Assembly: GCA_964573255.1 (NCBI GenBank)
Contig: CAZNJB010000007.1
Location: forward strand, 1 to 64,000
Length of the DNA: 64,000 nucleotides
Source: CAYNUJ01 sp964573255
GTDB taxonomy: Bacteria; Bacteroidota; Ignavibacteria; Ignavibacteriales; Melioribacteraceae
Direction: 5' to 3'
The position numbers and the translations under genes are program-made. The notes under the pieces were generated by a model, which made no database searches, was not told the DNA's origin, and saw nothing but the letters and a program-made list of their open reading frames with translations. This document shows, piece after piece, positions 1 through 8,934 of the stretch; the stretch's first letter is position 1; the number at the start of each line of letters is the position of its first letter.

Positions 1-789
1 ATCTATATGTTTATACCAATGATTTCAACCATAATCATTGTTAAGAAAATAGATAAAAAGAAGATAAAAGAAACTTTAAGCATCTCTTTTAAAATAAATA
101 AATGGTTTATTGTTGCCTGGATAATAACACCATTAATAAGTTTAATAACATTTGGAATAAGTCTATTATTTACTGATGTAAATTATGCGCCTCAAATGAC
201 GGGGATGATTAAAAGATTTGAAAGCATTCTAACTTTAGAGCAGATTGAGCAATTGAAATCCACAATTAATACTTTCCCAATTCATCCATTTTGGATATCT
301 CTTATTCAAGGATTGATTGCTGGTACGACGATAAATGCGGCAATCGCTTTTGGTGAAGAAATAGGTTGGAGAGGATTTTTATTAAAAGAATTGGAAAATA
401 TGAATTTTTTAAGGGCATCAGTAATTATTGGTTTTATATGGGGAATTTGGCACGCACCTCTTATTCTACTTGGACATAATTATCCGCAACATCCTTTATT
501 AGGAATCATTATGATGACGGTTTGGTGCATTATATGGACGCCATTATTTAACTATATAACTATAAAGGCAAAATCTGTAATTGCTGCTGCGATTATGCAT
601 GGAACGCTTAATGGTACTGCAGGAATTTCAATAATGTTGATTGATGGTGGAAATGATTTAACAGTCGGGCTTACAGGCTTATCTGGAATTATTGCTGTAA
701 GCATTGTTCTTTTGTGCTTATTTATTTATGATAAGAAAATTAGTAAAAATAGAATAATGAGCGACAAAATTTTAAATCACTTGCATTAG
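1..789 (+). CDS. CPBP family intramembrane metalloprotease (5' partial)
   Basis: This is a multi-pass membrane protease of the CPBP (CAAX protease/bacteriocin-processing, Abi) family. All family motifs are visible: EEIGWR (the EExxxR motif), an F-x(n)-H segment ending WHAP, and the late HGTLN (HxxxN). These residues form the intramembrane metal site. Several hydrophobic segments surround them. The frame is open to the first base of the window, and the first Met (base 7) sits inside what looks like an internal hydrophobic region, so the true start and the first one or two membrane helices probably lie upstream. The substrate is unknown; such proteins act in prenyl-protein processing, bacteriocin immunity or stress signalling. 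Confidence 0.85.
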   Translation: MYMFIPMISTIIIVKKIDKKKIKETLSISFKINKWFIVAWIITPLISLITFGISLLFTDVNYAPQMTGMIKRFESILTLEQIEQLKSTINTFPIHPFWISLIQGLIAGTTINAAIAFGEEIGWRGFLLKELENMNFLRASVIIGFIWGIWHAPLILLGHNYPQHPLLGIIMMTVWCIIWTPLFNYITIKAKSVIAAAIMHGTLNGTAGISIMLIDGGNDLTVGLTGLSGIIAVSIVLLCLFIYDKKISKNRIMSDKILNHLH

Positions 790-891
790 GACAAAAACAA
801 AACCAGTAAGAGTATTAATTTGATAATAATGATATTATTACAAACGGAATATCAATAATGGAATTGAAATTGTGAAGTAATAAAAGGTAAA

Positions 892-1752
892 ATGATTAAA
901 ATTATGAAAGACAAAGAGTTGATATGCATTTTATTTTTAAATTTCATTTTGTTGTTTCCAAATGCAAAACTGGCACAAAATAGTATCATTCCAGAAAAAA
1001 GTAAAACGACATGGAGCATAATAACCGAAAAGTGGAGTTATTGTTCGTTTAGTTTGCAAAAAAACAGCTTGCCATTGAGCCTTGGTTATCCGGTTATTAA
1101 GTCAGAATTGTTTGCTTTCGGGATTTCGTATAATATTTACAAAGCAAAAGCAAATCATCACATAAAATTAATTTTAAGTATTCCGTCATCTTTAGATTCA
1201 GATAACGGAAGAGGAGGAAACTATATACTGCAAAAGAATAAGAGTAAATATTTTCGTTCCGAAATAGATTACCGTTTGAGTTTTTCATTACTTAGTTGGA
1301 AAGGATTAAAAGCAAGGCATTCTTTTTTATGCGGTTTGCTTTATGAAAATCGAAAAGCAATTTATCTCTCAGGTGCTGCTGAAAAAACGGAAGATATAAA
1401 TTTTTACATTGGACCTGGATTGCAGTTTGAATATAATATAGCTGATAATTGGATTATAGAAGCGACATTTGATGGGCATTTTTATTTACCTTTTATAAAT
1501 TACGGAATGTTAACTTCTACGGATTCTAAAGGTATGATTATCTTTACTTCTAGTTACAGAGCGCTTTATTATCAGACGATTTTCAAAGCTGGAATAGCTT
1601 GCAGACTTTCCGAACAAAGCGAAGTAGAAATAGGAATACAGAAGAACAATTTAATCGGTTTTGCCAATCGTGAACCACTGTTTTACCTAAAAGATATTGT
1701 GCACTTTAAGTTAGACCGATTGATTGAGTGCTTCCTAAAATATAGTATTTAA
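892..1752 (+). CDS. Secreted hypothetical protein, possible outer-membrane beta-barrel
   Basis: I do not recognise this 286-aa protein. It opens with a basic stretch and a hydrophobic segment ending near LAQ (about residues 10-29), a likely signal peptide. The rest alternates polar and aromatic residues in short strand-like runs (FYIGPGLQFEYNI, WIIEATFDGHFYL, IFKAGIACRL), which is typical of small Bacteroidota outer-membrane barrels. An in-frame ATG at 904 is an alternative start; an AAGG lies just upstream of 892. The gene is followed 37 bp later by a metallopeptidase-like lipoprotein. The barrel assignment is inference only. Confidence 0.6.
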   Translation: MIKIMKDKELICILFLNFILLFPNAKLAQNSIIPEKSKTTWSIITEKWSYCSFSLQKNSLPLSLGYPVIKSELFAFGISYNIYKAKANHHIKLILSIPSSLDSDNGRGGNYILQKNKSKYFRSEIDYRLSFSLLSWKGLKARHSFLCGLLYENRKAIYLSGAAEKTEDINFYIGPGLQFEYNIADNWIIEATFDGHFYLPFINYGMLTSTDSKGMIIFTSSYRALYYQTIFKAGIACRLSEQSEVEIGIQKNNLIGFANREPLFYLKDIVHFKLDRLIECFLKYSI

Positions 1753-1789
1753 TTGAATTAATAGTTATTGAAAAATATTAATATTTATT

Positions 1790-2617
1790 ATGGCTTTTAA
1801 TTACAAACATATTGCAACATTAAAGATAAAATCAATACTAATAATATTTTTAGTCGTAGTGTTTTCTATATCGTGCACTGATTTTGTTGCAGACTTCAAT
1901 CCACAAGATGAATGGAATATATTGGAATCGGAGAAAATTGTACTACATTTCCGACCGGGTGGTTTTAGTTCATCATTATCTCCTAATTTACAGCAAGCAA
2001 GAGAAATATTGCGTAATCAGGAATTTTATTATCAAGTAATACAGGATAGTATTAAAAAACATTATAATGATAGGATATTGATCTATCTATATAATTGGGA
2101 TGAGGCAAAAGAATTAATCGGGACAAATGGAGGTGGTCATTCAATACCGAAGTATAATACTTACTACTATACGTTTATACCTGGATTACCTGAATTTACA
2201 GACCAATACGGCAGAGTGAATCCCTTTGTGGGGCTGCATGAACTTGTGCACATTATTACCCACCGTACTTTGGGTTACCCAGGGACGAAACTTATGAGCG
2301 AAGGTTATGCTGTATGGTTGGATGGCAGTTATGCACGTAAATCGATAAATGATATAATGAGGAGATACAGAAATAGTGCGAAGCACAAAATTCTTACGCC
2401 CGATCAGTTACTGTCGGAAGTTGTTGATAATGAATCAGTTTACTATCCCAATTGCGGAGTATTTATACAGTTCTTAGTAAATACCTATGGCATAGAAATA
2501 ATTAACAAGCTTTTCACTTCTAAAAAAGAAAATTACAAATACGACTTTCAAAAATATACCGGCGATGATTGGAATATCATGAACGAAGAGTATTCAAAGT
2601 ACCTCAAAAAAATTTAA
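1790..2617 (+). CDS. Lipoprotein with HExxH gluzincin-like metallopeptidase domain
   Basis: A 275-aa protein beginning with a hydrophobic leader that ends SISC (about residue 30), an acceptable Bacteroidota lipoprotein cleavage site, so it is probably anchored in the envelope. The second half carries HELVH followed about 20 residues later by SEGYAVW, the zinc-binding HExxH plus downstream glutamate of peptidase-MA-like gluzincins. The residues between (ITHRT..GYPGTKLM) fit that family. The substrate is unknown. It lies between a putative barrel protein and an Ntn hydrolase on the same strand with gaps of 37 and 63 bp, so co-transcription is possible. Confidence 0.75.
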   Translation: MAFNYKHIATLKIKSILIIFLVVVFSISCTDFVADFNPQDEWNILESEKIVLHFRPGGFSSSLSPNLQQAREILRNQEFYYQVIQDSIKKHYNDRILIYLYNWDEAKELIGTNGGGHSIPKYNTYYYTFIPGLPEFTDQYGRVNPFVGLHELVHIITHRTLGYPGTKLMSEGYAVWLDGSYARKSINDIMRRYRNSAKHKILTPDQLLSEVVDNESVYYPNCGVFIQFLVNTYGIEIINKLFTSKKENYKYDFQKYTGDDWNIMNEEYSKYLKKI

Positions 2618-2680
2618 TCTATGAAGTGTTAAGTAAAAATAGCAATTTAGAATATTGTGGAAAGATAAATTGGAGATAAA

Positions 2681-3760
2681 ATGAAACAATTATTAATAGC
2701 AATTTTAGTGGTATTCCTTGTGGTTGAATATACAAACGCTTGTACAACTTTTGTAATCAATGATTCAAAGAATCTTTTATTTTGCAGAAATTATGATTAC
2801 GATTTAGGTCTAGGGTTTATAGTGATAAATAAAAGAGGAATTGAGAAACAAGCGATTGTTTTTTCGAACCAAGAGCCAGCGAGATGGATTTCGCAATATG
2901 GAAGCATAACTTTTAATCAGATTGGGATTGACGCTCCTATGGGAGGAATGAATGAAAAAGGATTGGTTATTGCACAGATGGCTCTACCTGAAAGTCAATA
3001 TCCACAGCATAATAATGGTAAGGTTCTTAATCAATTGGAGTGGATACAATTTCAACTCGACAATTCAGTGTTGGTAGATGATGTGATTGAAAATAGTAAG
3101 AGTATTAACATTGTTCCAATATCAACTCCTGTGCATTATTTTATTTGTGACAGTTTAGGGAATATGGGGGTATTTGAATTCATTAACGGTAAGTTAATTA
3201 TTTACAGCGAGAAGGATGTTACAATTCCTGTTTGCAGTAATATTGCATATAACAAATCGAAAAAAGTGTTGAAAGAATACGAAGGTTTTGGAGGCAGTAA
3301 AATTATTCCACAAGAGTGGAAGAGTATTTCAGATATTATTGCGATAGCCAATTCAAAAATAACTTATTGTAAAAATTCGCCTTTTAGTAATTCAGTCGAT
3401 TATGGCTTTGAAATACTTGCAGCTGTTAGCTCAGAGGAACGGACACAATGGAGTGTGGTATATGATATAAAAAAAAGGAAAATTTATTTTAAATCTCATA
3501 GTAATAAAAATATTCGGACAATAAGTCTTAATGATTTTGACTACTCTTGTGACAGGGAGATCAAAATACTTAGTATACAAAGCAGCAATAATTCAACATC
3601 AATTATTTCACAATTTATTGATATGACTAAAGAGCAATATTATAGTTATAAAAAAGAGTTAATAACTTGGTATAAGGCAAATATTGATGGTTTTCCAGAT
3701 ATCCCTGATGAAGTAATTCAGTTAGAAATTGAGTATGCGTTTCAACGGTATTGCAAATAA
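2681..3760 (+). CDS. Choloylglycine hydrolase / linear amide C-N hydrolase family protein
   Basis: A 359-aa Ntn hydrolase. Residues 1-20 form a signal peptide ending TNA, so cleavage would expose Cys21 of CTTF, the N-terminal nucleophile of this family. R36 and D39 in CRNYDYD occupy the usual Arg and Asp positions, an Asn appears in SNIAYN, and an Arg in EERTQW fits the late catalytic Arg. The family hydrolyses amide bonds (bile salts, penicillin V, N-acyl homoserine lactones); which substrate applies here cannot be read from the sequence. Export of the enzyme suggests action outside the cytoplasm. A purine-rich GGAGAT lies just before the ATG. Confidence 0.85.
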   Translation: MKQLLIAILVVFLVVEYTNACTTFVINDSKNLLFCRNYDYDLGLGFIVINKRGIEKQAIVFSNQEPARWISQYGSITFNQIGIDAPMGGMNEKGLVIAQMALPESQYPQHNNGKVLNQLEWIQFQLDNSVLVDDVIENSKSINIVPISTPVHYFICDSLGNMGVFEFINGKLIIYSEKDVTIPVCSNIAYNKSKKVLKEYEGFGGSKIIPQEWKSISDIIAIANSKITYCKNSPFSNSVDYGFEILAAVSSEERTQWSVVYDIKKRKIYFKSHSNKNIRTISLNDFDYSCDREIKILSIQSSNNSTSIISQFIDMTKEQYYSYKKELITWYKANIDGFPDIPDEVIQLEIEYAFQRYCK

Positions 3761-4114
3761 TTTGAGAAGATATTTATCATATATAATATCTGTTGTGAGT
3801 AAGCGAAAGATAAGTTAATTATATTGACTGATAGACTTTATTGTTAGCGAAATCGAGTCGGAATTCTTTCCTATAACTTTATGAAAGATGAAAACTGTAT
3901 TGAAAATCAGAAAATTATTGATGGGATTGATGCAAGTTTATATGGGATAGTTGCTTTACTATTTAACTTTGAAGTTTATAACTTATATTGCATTGAAAGG
4001 GAAAGAAAATGCTGGTGAATTAACTTTCCCTTCCAAAGAAGTTTTAATAGTCAAGAAAATAGATAACAATGCTGCTGATGTTGGACTAATTGAGTTATAT
4101 AATAGATAACCGGT
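3761..4114. other. 354-bp intergenic stretch between convergent genes, with possible gene remnant
   Basis: No intact gene is seen. Bases about 3881-4109 hold two short plus-strand reading frames that join through an apparent frameshift near 4000: the first starts at ATG 3881, and the second ends with a protein-like run (ENAGELTFPSKEVLIVKKID) and a TAA at 4107-4109. Composition of the second part is protein-like rather than random, so this may be the tail of a decayed gene. No clear terminator hairpin is visible. Confidence 0.4.
3881..4109 (+). pseudogene. Possible frameshifted gene remnant
   Basis: Frame 1 from ATG 3881 runs about 45 codons to a TGA. A different frame then continues to TAA 4107 and reads like a real protein C-terminus (charged, with an FPSKEVLIVKK segment). 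Joining the two frames near base 4000 gives a continuous 70-75-residue peptide. I recognise no family, and nothing shows that it was ever longer than this. Low confidence. Confidence 0.25.
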
Positions 4115-5200
4115 TCAATTAGAGCTGTAAATGTCCAAAAGGTCTTCAAGAAATATGTCTTCTTGCAGCGCATTTTTTTTCCATTCTGGATAGAGTAAAT
4201 CTAAAGCCCTTGCTTGAGCCATTCCTGAAAGATAAAATCGAAAATCACTTTTTTGTTTTCCTAATTTTTCACGTAATCTATCAAATTCCATTTCCCAATG
4301 GGGCAATCCTTTTCTGTATTGAATTTCTTCAGATTCGCGAGATTCTTCAGCAGCAAGTTCATAAAAACGAATTTCTGCATATTTGGCAAGTCCTTCGAGC
4401 CATTCAAGTTCTCTTTCGAAGTTGATTAAATCCTCAGTAAAGTGAAACATTTCTCTTCTTCGTTTTCTTGTTTGTAGGAAATCTTGAATATGCTTCTTTG
4501 TTGAATCCTTATCATTTGTGGAAAAAGCTTCATACAGTAAACGTCCTTCCTTATTCCATAGTTTAATAAAATCGGCATTGTCATATGGGTACTTTTTCTC
4601 AAGTGAATAAAGCGATTCTACGTTCTTGAATCGCGAAGTATTATTAATAGCCTGATATGCATGGAACGTTTCGTGTAAAAGAGAAACTATATACTGGTCG
4701 GGTTCAATTTTTGCGAAAAAATAGGGAAACAGCTGAGCAATTACAGGTGGAAACTCTTGACGAATTCCGTTTAAGAATTCAAAGTTCATTTGATTTAACT
4801 CGCCCATCTTACAAGCCCATTTTCCATTGACTAAAACGGCAAAAGCTTTTGGCTCTGTGATATCTCGGCGCCAGTAGAAATTATAATAAAATTTATCACT
4901 TTCAATTTTAGTCCAGTCTTTATCAGTAGAATCTAAACCAAGCAAAAACTCATAGCAATTATTAAACACTATAATAGGTATATTTATAGTATCTAAACCC
5001 GGCCAAACTTTCTCGCCAAACTTCCTTTTTAAACGGAAAGATTCCTGAAGGTAAGTTTTTTGAGACTTGTTTAATTGACTATTGCAATTAGCTTCTTCTC
5101 TTATCGATAATTCACGTTCATTTGATATCCATAATAGAATTAAACCAATTGTGATAATGGTAGATAAAATCAATAACGAAGTTTTAATAATCTTTTTCAT
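4115..5200 (-). CDS. Membrane-anchored protein with HExxH motif, putative zinc hydrolase
   Basis: A 361-aa protein with one N-terminal transmembrane segment (about residues 5-25) and a long soluble part likely facing the periplasm. The mid-region SLLHETFHAYQ contains an HExxH zinc motif in a helical, metallopeptidase-like context, and a Glu-rich helical region follows (EGLAKYAEIRFYELAAEESRE), where EGLAKYAE could supply the third ligand. I do not recognise a named family beyond that. It is convergent with the gene block at 892-3760 and is the second HExxH protein within 3 kb. The upstream region offers only a weak GGAATAAG ribosome site. Confidence 0.6.
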   Translation of the reverse strand: MKKIIKTSLLILSTIITIGLILLWISNERELSIREEANCNSQLNKSQKTYLQESFRLKRKFGEKVWPGLDTINIPIIVFNNCYEFLLGLDSTDKDWTKIESDKFYYNFYWRRDITEPKAFAVLVNGKWACKMGELNQMNFEFLNGIRQEFPPVIAQLFPYFFAKIEPDQYIVSLLHETFHAYQAINNTSRFKNVESLYSLEKKYPYDNADFIKLWNKEGRLLYEAFSTNDKDSTKKHIQDFLQTRKRRREMFHFTEDLINFERELEWLEGLAKYAEIRFYELAAEESRESEEIQYRKGLPHWEMEFDRLREKLGKQKSDFRFYLSGMAQARALDLLYPEWKKNALQEDIFLEDLLDIYSSN

Positions 5201-5332
5201 ATAAATTCTTATTCCTTGTTTATTGAGTAAAGATTTTAATATTCTCCCGGTTTATTAATATCTCTAAATGATCTCCATTACAGAGATGATATATTGTTTT
5301 ATATTAATAAAATCCGAGGCATCGGTAATGTA

Positions 5333-6178
5333 TCATTTCCCTAAAATATTTACATATATATTATAATAACATTTTAGTTGTCTATTATGACGAATGATTT
5401 GACCATAAAGTGCCAACAGATGGAAAATATTGTTGCTGGCGACTGAAAGAAATGCATTTTCCAAGTTAAGAATATCTCCTAAAATATCGGAATTTTTTAG
5501 TGCCTCTTCTCTTGTTAATTTTCTAAAAACAGAAGGTATAAAAATATCATCGAGAACTGTGCCTATCATCATTTGAATATATGCTTCAGCGCTATTGCAA
5601 TGCGTGTAATACAAATTGGGGAATCCACTACCAGGACTAATTCCCACAACAATAATTGTGCTTTTTATCCAAGGTTTATAGTGAATGATTAGTGTCCCAA
5701 TTAATTTTATTGAAACGGCAGTCATAGCAAAAAAGTAGTTCAAATTATTCATTATATAGATATATTCACTGGTTGTACAGTTGAGAACAAGTGTTCTCAT
5801 TGCAATTAAATTAAAATTGTCAAAATATTTTTCTTTTAAGAGGAAATTATTGAAACTGTTTTTTGCAAACTTACTAGTGTCGAAAGGATGTTTTATCCTT
5901 CTGTATTGATAAATGATTGTTTGGACATCAAATCCTTTACAACGAGCTTTCCATAAGCCAGTACTTAATTGTTCTGCTAATGTTTTTGTAGATATTTCTA
6001 TCTTATCAGCTTTTGTTATTGGTGATTTCAGAAATTTAACTACTTGTAAATGTTTATTAAAATTTTTGGAATCTGTACTTCTGTCCAAAAAAGTCTTCTT
6101 TCCAGTTGCTGAAGAGGTTCTGTGGATAACAAAGTAGTCAAGAAGTGTATATAAGTTCACCGTAGAATTTCCTCTCAT
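5333..6178 (-). CDS. Hypothetical protein
   Basis: This 281-aa product is not recognised. It has a basic N-terminal half rich in Lys, Asn and Phe and two moderately hydrophobic stretches after residue 140 (FAMTAVSIKLIGTLII and STIIVVGISPG), with no signal peptide. Its length, ATG start and continuous frame support a real gene, but codon use is more AT-rich than that of the housekeeping genes, so it may be acquired. A symmetric composite dyad lies 63 bp upstream of its start, in the position of an operator. A resemblance to the YaaC-like group was considered but cannot be supported. Confidence 0.5.
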   Translation of the reverse strand: MRGNSTVNLYTLLDYFVIHRTSSATGKKTFLDRSTDSKNFNKHLQVVKFLKSPITKADKIEISTKTLAEQLSTGLWKARCKGFDVQTIIYQYRRIKHPFDTSKFAKNSFNNFLLKEKYFDNFNLIAMRTLVLNCTTSEYIYIMNNLNYFFAMTAVSIKLIGTLIIHYKPWIKSTIIVVGISPGSGFPNLYYTHCNSAEAYIQMMIGTVLDDIFIPSVFRKLTREEALKNSDILGDILNLENAFLSVASNNIFHLLALYGQIIRHNRQLKCYYNIYVNILGK

Positions 6179-6240
6179 TTTTTCTCACTTAAACTAAACA
6201 TTCTTATTTGTTAATGTCCTGTTAAATTACTTTTCAATGA

Positions 6241-6278
6241 ATTGCGCTGTAAATTGATATATCAATATATCTCGCAAT
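6241..6278. promoter_or_regulatory. Composite 38-bp dyad, candidate operator
   Basis: A perfect 14-bp palindrome ATTGATATATCAAT (6253-6266) is flanked at equal distance (6 bp on each side) by ATTGCG (6241-6246) and its exact complement CGCAAT (6273-6278). The whole is symmetric around 6259/6260. Such two-layer symmetry suits binding by a dimer or pair of dimers of a transcription factor. No factor can be named. Confidence 0.4.
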
Positions 6279-6832
6279 AATCAAGCCATATTAGTGATGT
6301 ACTACTATATTAAAATATTATAGGAGTTGACTGGAAGAATATGAGCTCTAAATAAATTTATAATTATGAAATGAAGAAGGGTGAATCGAAATAATACAAT
6401 GAAATTGATATGCATAAAGATGAATTTAAGTCCAATATAATGAGTAAATTCGACTGTTTTAACCAGCGTTTATTTTCAAAATTATGAAAGTAATTATCTA
6501 TTTATTAAATAATAGATAAAAAAATACTTGCATATAAAAAAGATAATATTTATTATAAAACGAAAATTATTGAATATTCACTCAAATAGAATAATTTTTT
6601 ATAATTGATAGAATATCACATATTTTTGATTAAATGAAAGAATATTACTCCTATTGGAAAAATACTATTCTCCAGGAATTTCCTCCCCATCTCTTTAAGA
6701 TCGAGAAACCAAAAACTTCCTTTAAGATTACGACTGTTATAAAAGCAATATCGGTAATTAATAGTCATCGATGATTACGTTTAGCTTTTGTGAGTAAGTA
6801 AGATTTTATTTTGACATAATTTTCTAATAGAG

Positions 6833-6849
6833 CTTCTTTCAAAAAGAAG
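6833..6849 (+). promoter_or_regulatory. Leader hairpin before the symporter operon
   Basis: CTTCTTT (6833-6839), loop CAA, AAAGAAG (6843-6849) form a perfect 7-bp stem about 60 bp before the small symporter subunit. No T-run follows, so it is not an obvious terminator; it could be a regulator site or a leader structure. A purine/pyrimidine-biased hairpin also precedes acs. Confidence 0.3.
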
Positions 6850-6909
6850 GGAGCGTATATTGGAAATTATTTGATCTTTATCATTCACTCACAACAATAG
6901 GAGGTATTT

Positions 6910-7164
6910 ATGACTAAATCCAATCGACAAGAATATTGGAAGAAGAATATTCGGTATGTTGCTATTCTTCTTTCGATATGGTTTCTCGTTTCCTATGTGT
7001 TCGGCATCTTTCTAGTCGAACCTTTAAACTCCATTAGTATTGGAGGAGCACCGTTGGGATTCTGGTTTGCTCAACAGGGTTCTATTTATGTATTCGTAAT
7101 CCTAATATTCGTCTATGTAAAATGGATGAATAAGCTTGATAAGGAATACGATGTTCATGAGTAA
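6910..7164 (+). CDS. Sodium:solute symporter small subunit (DUF4212)
   Basis: An 84-aa protein with two transmembrane helices (about residues 15-38 and 48-70) separated by the conserved SIGGAPLGFWFAQQGS segment of the DUF4212 small-subunit family. It accompanies a large symporter of the acetate-permease type, whose gene starts 35 bp downstream, and is thought to be an accessory subunit of that transporter. AGGAGG lies at 6899-6904, ideal for the ATG at 6910. It is the first gene of the acetate module. Confidence 0.9.
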   Translation: MTKSNRQEYWKKNIRYVAILLSIWFLVSYVFGIFLVEPLNSISIGGAPLGFWFAQQGSIYVFVILIFVYVKWMNKLDKEYDVHE

Positions 7165-7199
7165 ACTAAATTATTAACAAATACTAATAGGAGTTTAAA

Positions 7200-8897
7200 A
7201 TGACAGTACAAACTTGGACTTTTATAATAGTGGGTTTGACTTTTGCATTGTATATTGGTATTGCAGTTTGGTCTCGAGCCGGTACTACAAAAGAATTTTA
7301 CATTGCCGGGCAAGGAGTTCCTCCCGTGCTTAATGGTATGGCCACTGCAGCCGATTGGATGTCCGCCGCTTCATTTATTTCAATGGCAGGTTTAATTTCT
7401 TTTATGGGATACGACGGAGGTGTCTATCTTATGGGATGGACGGGAGGTTATGTGCTTTTAGCACTGCTCTTAGCTCCGTATCTGCGTAAATTCGGTAAAT
7501 ACACTGTGCCGGATTTTATCGGTGACAGATATTATTCCAATGTTGCACGAACTGTTGCCGTTATTTGTGCGATAATAGTTTCACTAACGTATGTTGCCGG
7601 ACAAATGCGCGGAGTGGGTGTTGTATTCGCTAGATTTTTAGAAGTACCAATTAACACCGGTGTATTCATAGGGATGGGAATTGTATTTATTTATGCGGTA
7701 CTTGGCGGAATGAAAGGTATTACTTATACTCAAGTTGCACAATATTGTATTTTAATATTCGCTTATATGGTTCCTGCATTCTTCATCTCTATTGCTTTGA
7801 CCGGTAATATTATTCCTCAAATAGGTTTTATTAGCACTGAAAGTAATTCGGGTGTTTATTTGCTGGAAAAACTAAATCAGTTGCATCACGATTTGGGCTT
7901 TCACGAATATACTACAGGTTCTAAATCGATGATTGATGTTTTTGCAATTACTTTTGCATTAATGGTTGGAACTGCAGGATTGCCTCACGTTATTGTACGA
8001 TTCTTTACCGTACCGAAAGTAGAAGATGCACGTAAGTCAGCCGGATGGGCTTTAGTGTTTATTGCAATTCTATACACAACCGCTCCAGCAATTGCAGCAT
8101 TTGCTAGAACGAATTTAATCCATACCGTTAGTGAACAAAAATATGCCGAAATGCCTGACTGGTTTAAAAAGTGGGAAGAAACGGGATTAATAAAATTTGA
8201 GGATAAAAATAATGATGGTTTAATACAGTATGTGGGTGATAAAAACGCCAACGAATTAACTATTGATCGTGATATTATGGTACTTGCTAATCCTGAGATT
8301 GCCGGATTGCCTAATTGGGTTATTGCATTGGTTGCTGCCGGAGGTTTAGCTGCAGCACTATCAACTGCTGCGGGACTTCTGCTGGTAATTTCAACTTCAC
8401 TTTCACACGATTTGATTAAAAAGCAATTCAAACCCGATATGACGGAAAAACAAGAGTTATTGTGGGCTAGACTCGGTGCTGTATTTGCAGTGTCGATTGC
8501 CGGCTATTTTGGTATTCATCCACCTGGCTTCGTTGCTGCAACTGTTGCGCTTGCATTCGGATTGGCGGCTGCATCTTTCTTCCCGGTAATAATTTTGGGA
8601 ATCTTTGATAAGCGAATGAATAGGGAAGGTGCTATTGCCGGAATGAGTGTCGGCATTACGATAATGTTCTTCTATATGGCAGTATTTAAGTTAGGTTGGT
8701 TTGTAGATCAAAAACCACCGTCAAGTGAATGGTGGTTTGGTATTTCACCGGAAGGATTCGGTACAATTGCTATGATCATTAATTTAATCATCTCAATTGT
8801 AGTTTCAAGAATGACTTCTCCGCCACCAGAAGATGTTCAAGAGATTGTAGAAGATATCAGGATCCCTCGCGGAGCCGGTGACGCTCAAGTACATTAA
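7200..8897 (+). CDS. Sodium:solute symporter, acetate-permease type
   Basis: A 565-aa, roughly 13-helix SSS-family transporter of the subgroup that pairs with DUF4212. Typical SSS features include EFYIAGQGVPPVLNGMATAADWMSA near residue 30 and GTAGLPHVIVRFFTVP near 260. A soluble insertion around residues 300-365 contains an EF-hand-like loop DKNNDG (335-340), though the twelfth loop position is not Glu. Neighbouring acs, acuB and acuC genes make acetate or another short organic acid the likely substrate. AGGAG precedes the ATG, and a strong terminator follows at 8913-8934. Confidence 0.88.
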   Translation: MTVQTWTFIIVGLTFALYIGIAVWSRAGTTKEFYIAGQGVPPVLNGMATAADWMSAASFISMAGLISFMGYDGGVYLMGWTGGYVLLALLLAPYLRKFGKYTVPDFIGDRYYSNVARTVAVICAIIVSLTYVAGQMRGVGVVFARFLEVPINTGVFIGMGIVFIYAVLGGMKGITYTQVAQYCILIFAYMVPAFFISIALTGNIIPQIGFISTESNSGVYLLEKLNQLHHDLGFHEYTTGSKSMIDVFAITFALMVGTAGLPHVIVRFFTVPKVEDARKSAGWALVFIAILYTTAPAIAAFARTNLIHTVSEQKYAEMPDWFKKWEETGLIKFEDKNNDGLIQYVGDKNANELTIDRDIMVLANPEIAGLPNWVIALVAAGGLAAALSTAAGLLLVISTSLSHDLIKKQFKPDMTEKQELLWARLGAVFAVSIAGYFGIHPPGFVAATVALAFGLAAASFFPVIILGIFDKRMNREGAIAGMSVGITIMFFYMAVFKLGWFVDQKPPSSEWWFGISPEGFGTIAMIINLIISIVVSRMTSPPPEDVQEIVEDIRIPRGAGDAQVH

Positions 8898-8912
8898 TTC
8901 TATTCAACATTT

Positions 8913-8934
8913 AAGCCGCCTTAGGGCGGCTTTT
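8913..8934. terminator. Bidirectional intrinsic terminator
   Basis: AAGCCGCC, loop TTAG, GGCGGCTT form an 8-bp GC-rich stem followed by TTTT. On the other strand the T-run is only AA-flanked, but the hairpin also abuts the stop codon of the convergent exonuclease gene (stop at 8935-8933), so it probably ends both transcripts. Confidence 0.85.

Larger units (their letters stand above)
6179..6909. other. 731-bp divergent intergenic region
   Basis: Very AT-rich and without a credible ORF. It holds the composite dyad at 6241-6278 and a short hairpin at 6833-6849. A TTGACA at 6813-6818 has no convincing partner -10. The length and the divergent arrangement (hypothetical gene on the minus strand, symporter operon on the plus strand) make it a likely double promoter region. 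Confidence 0.6.

Noticed and set aside
5333..6178. YaaC-like family assignment of the hypothetical gene
   Set aside because: Only general length and composition agree; no diagnostic motif could be confirmed by eye.
6813..6840. Classical sigma-70 promoter from TTGACA 6813
   Set aside because: No TATAAT-like box at 16-18 bp spacing; the similarity of TTGACA alone is weak in AT-rich DNA.
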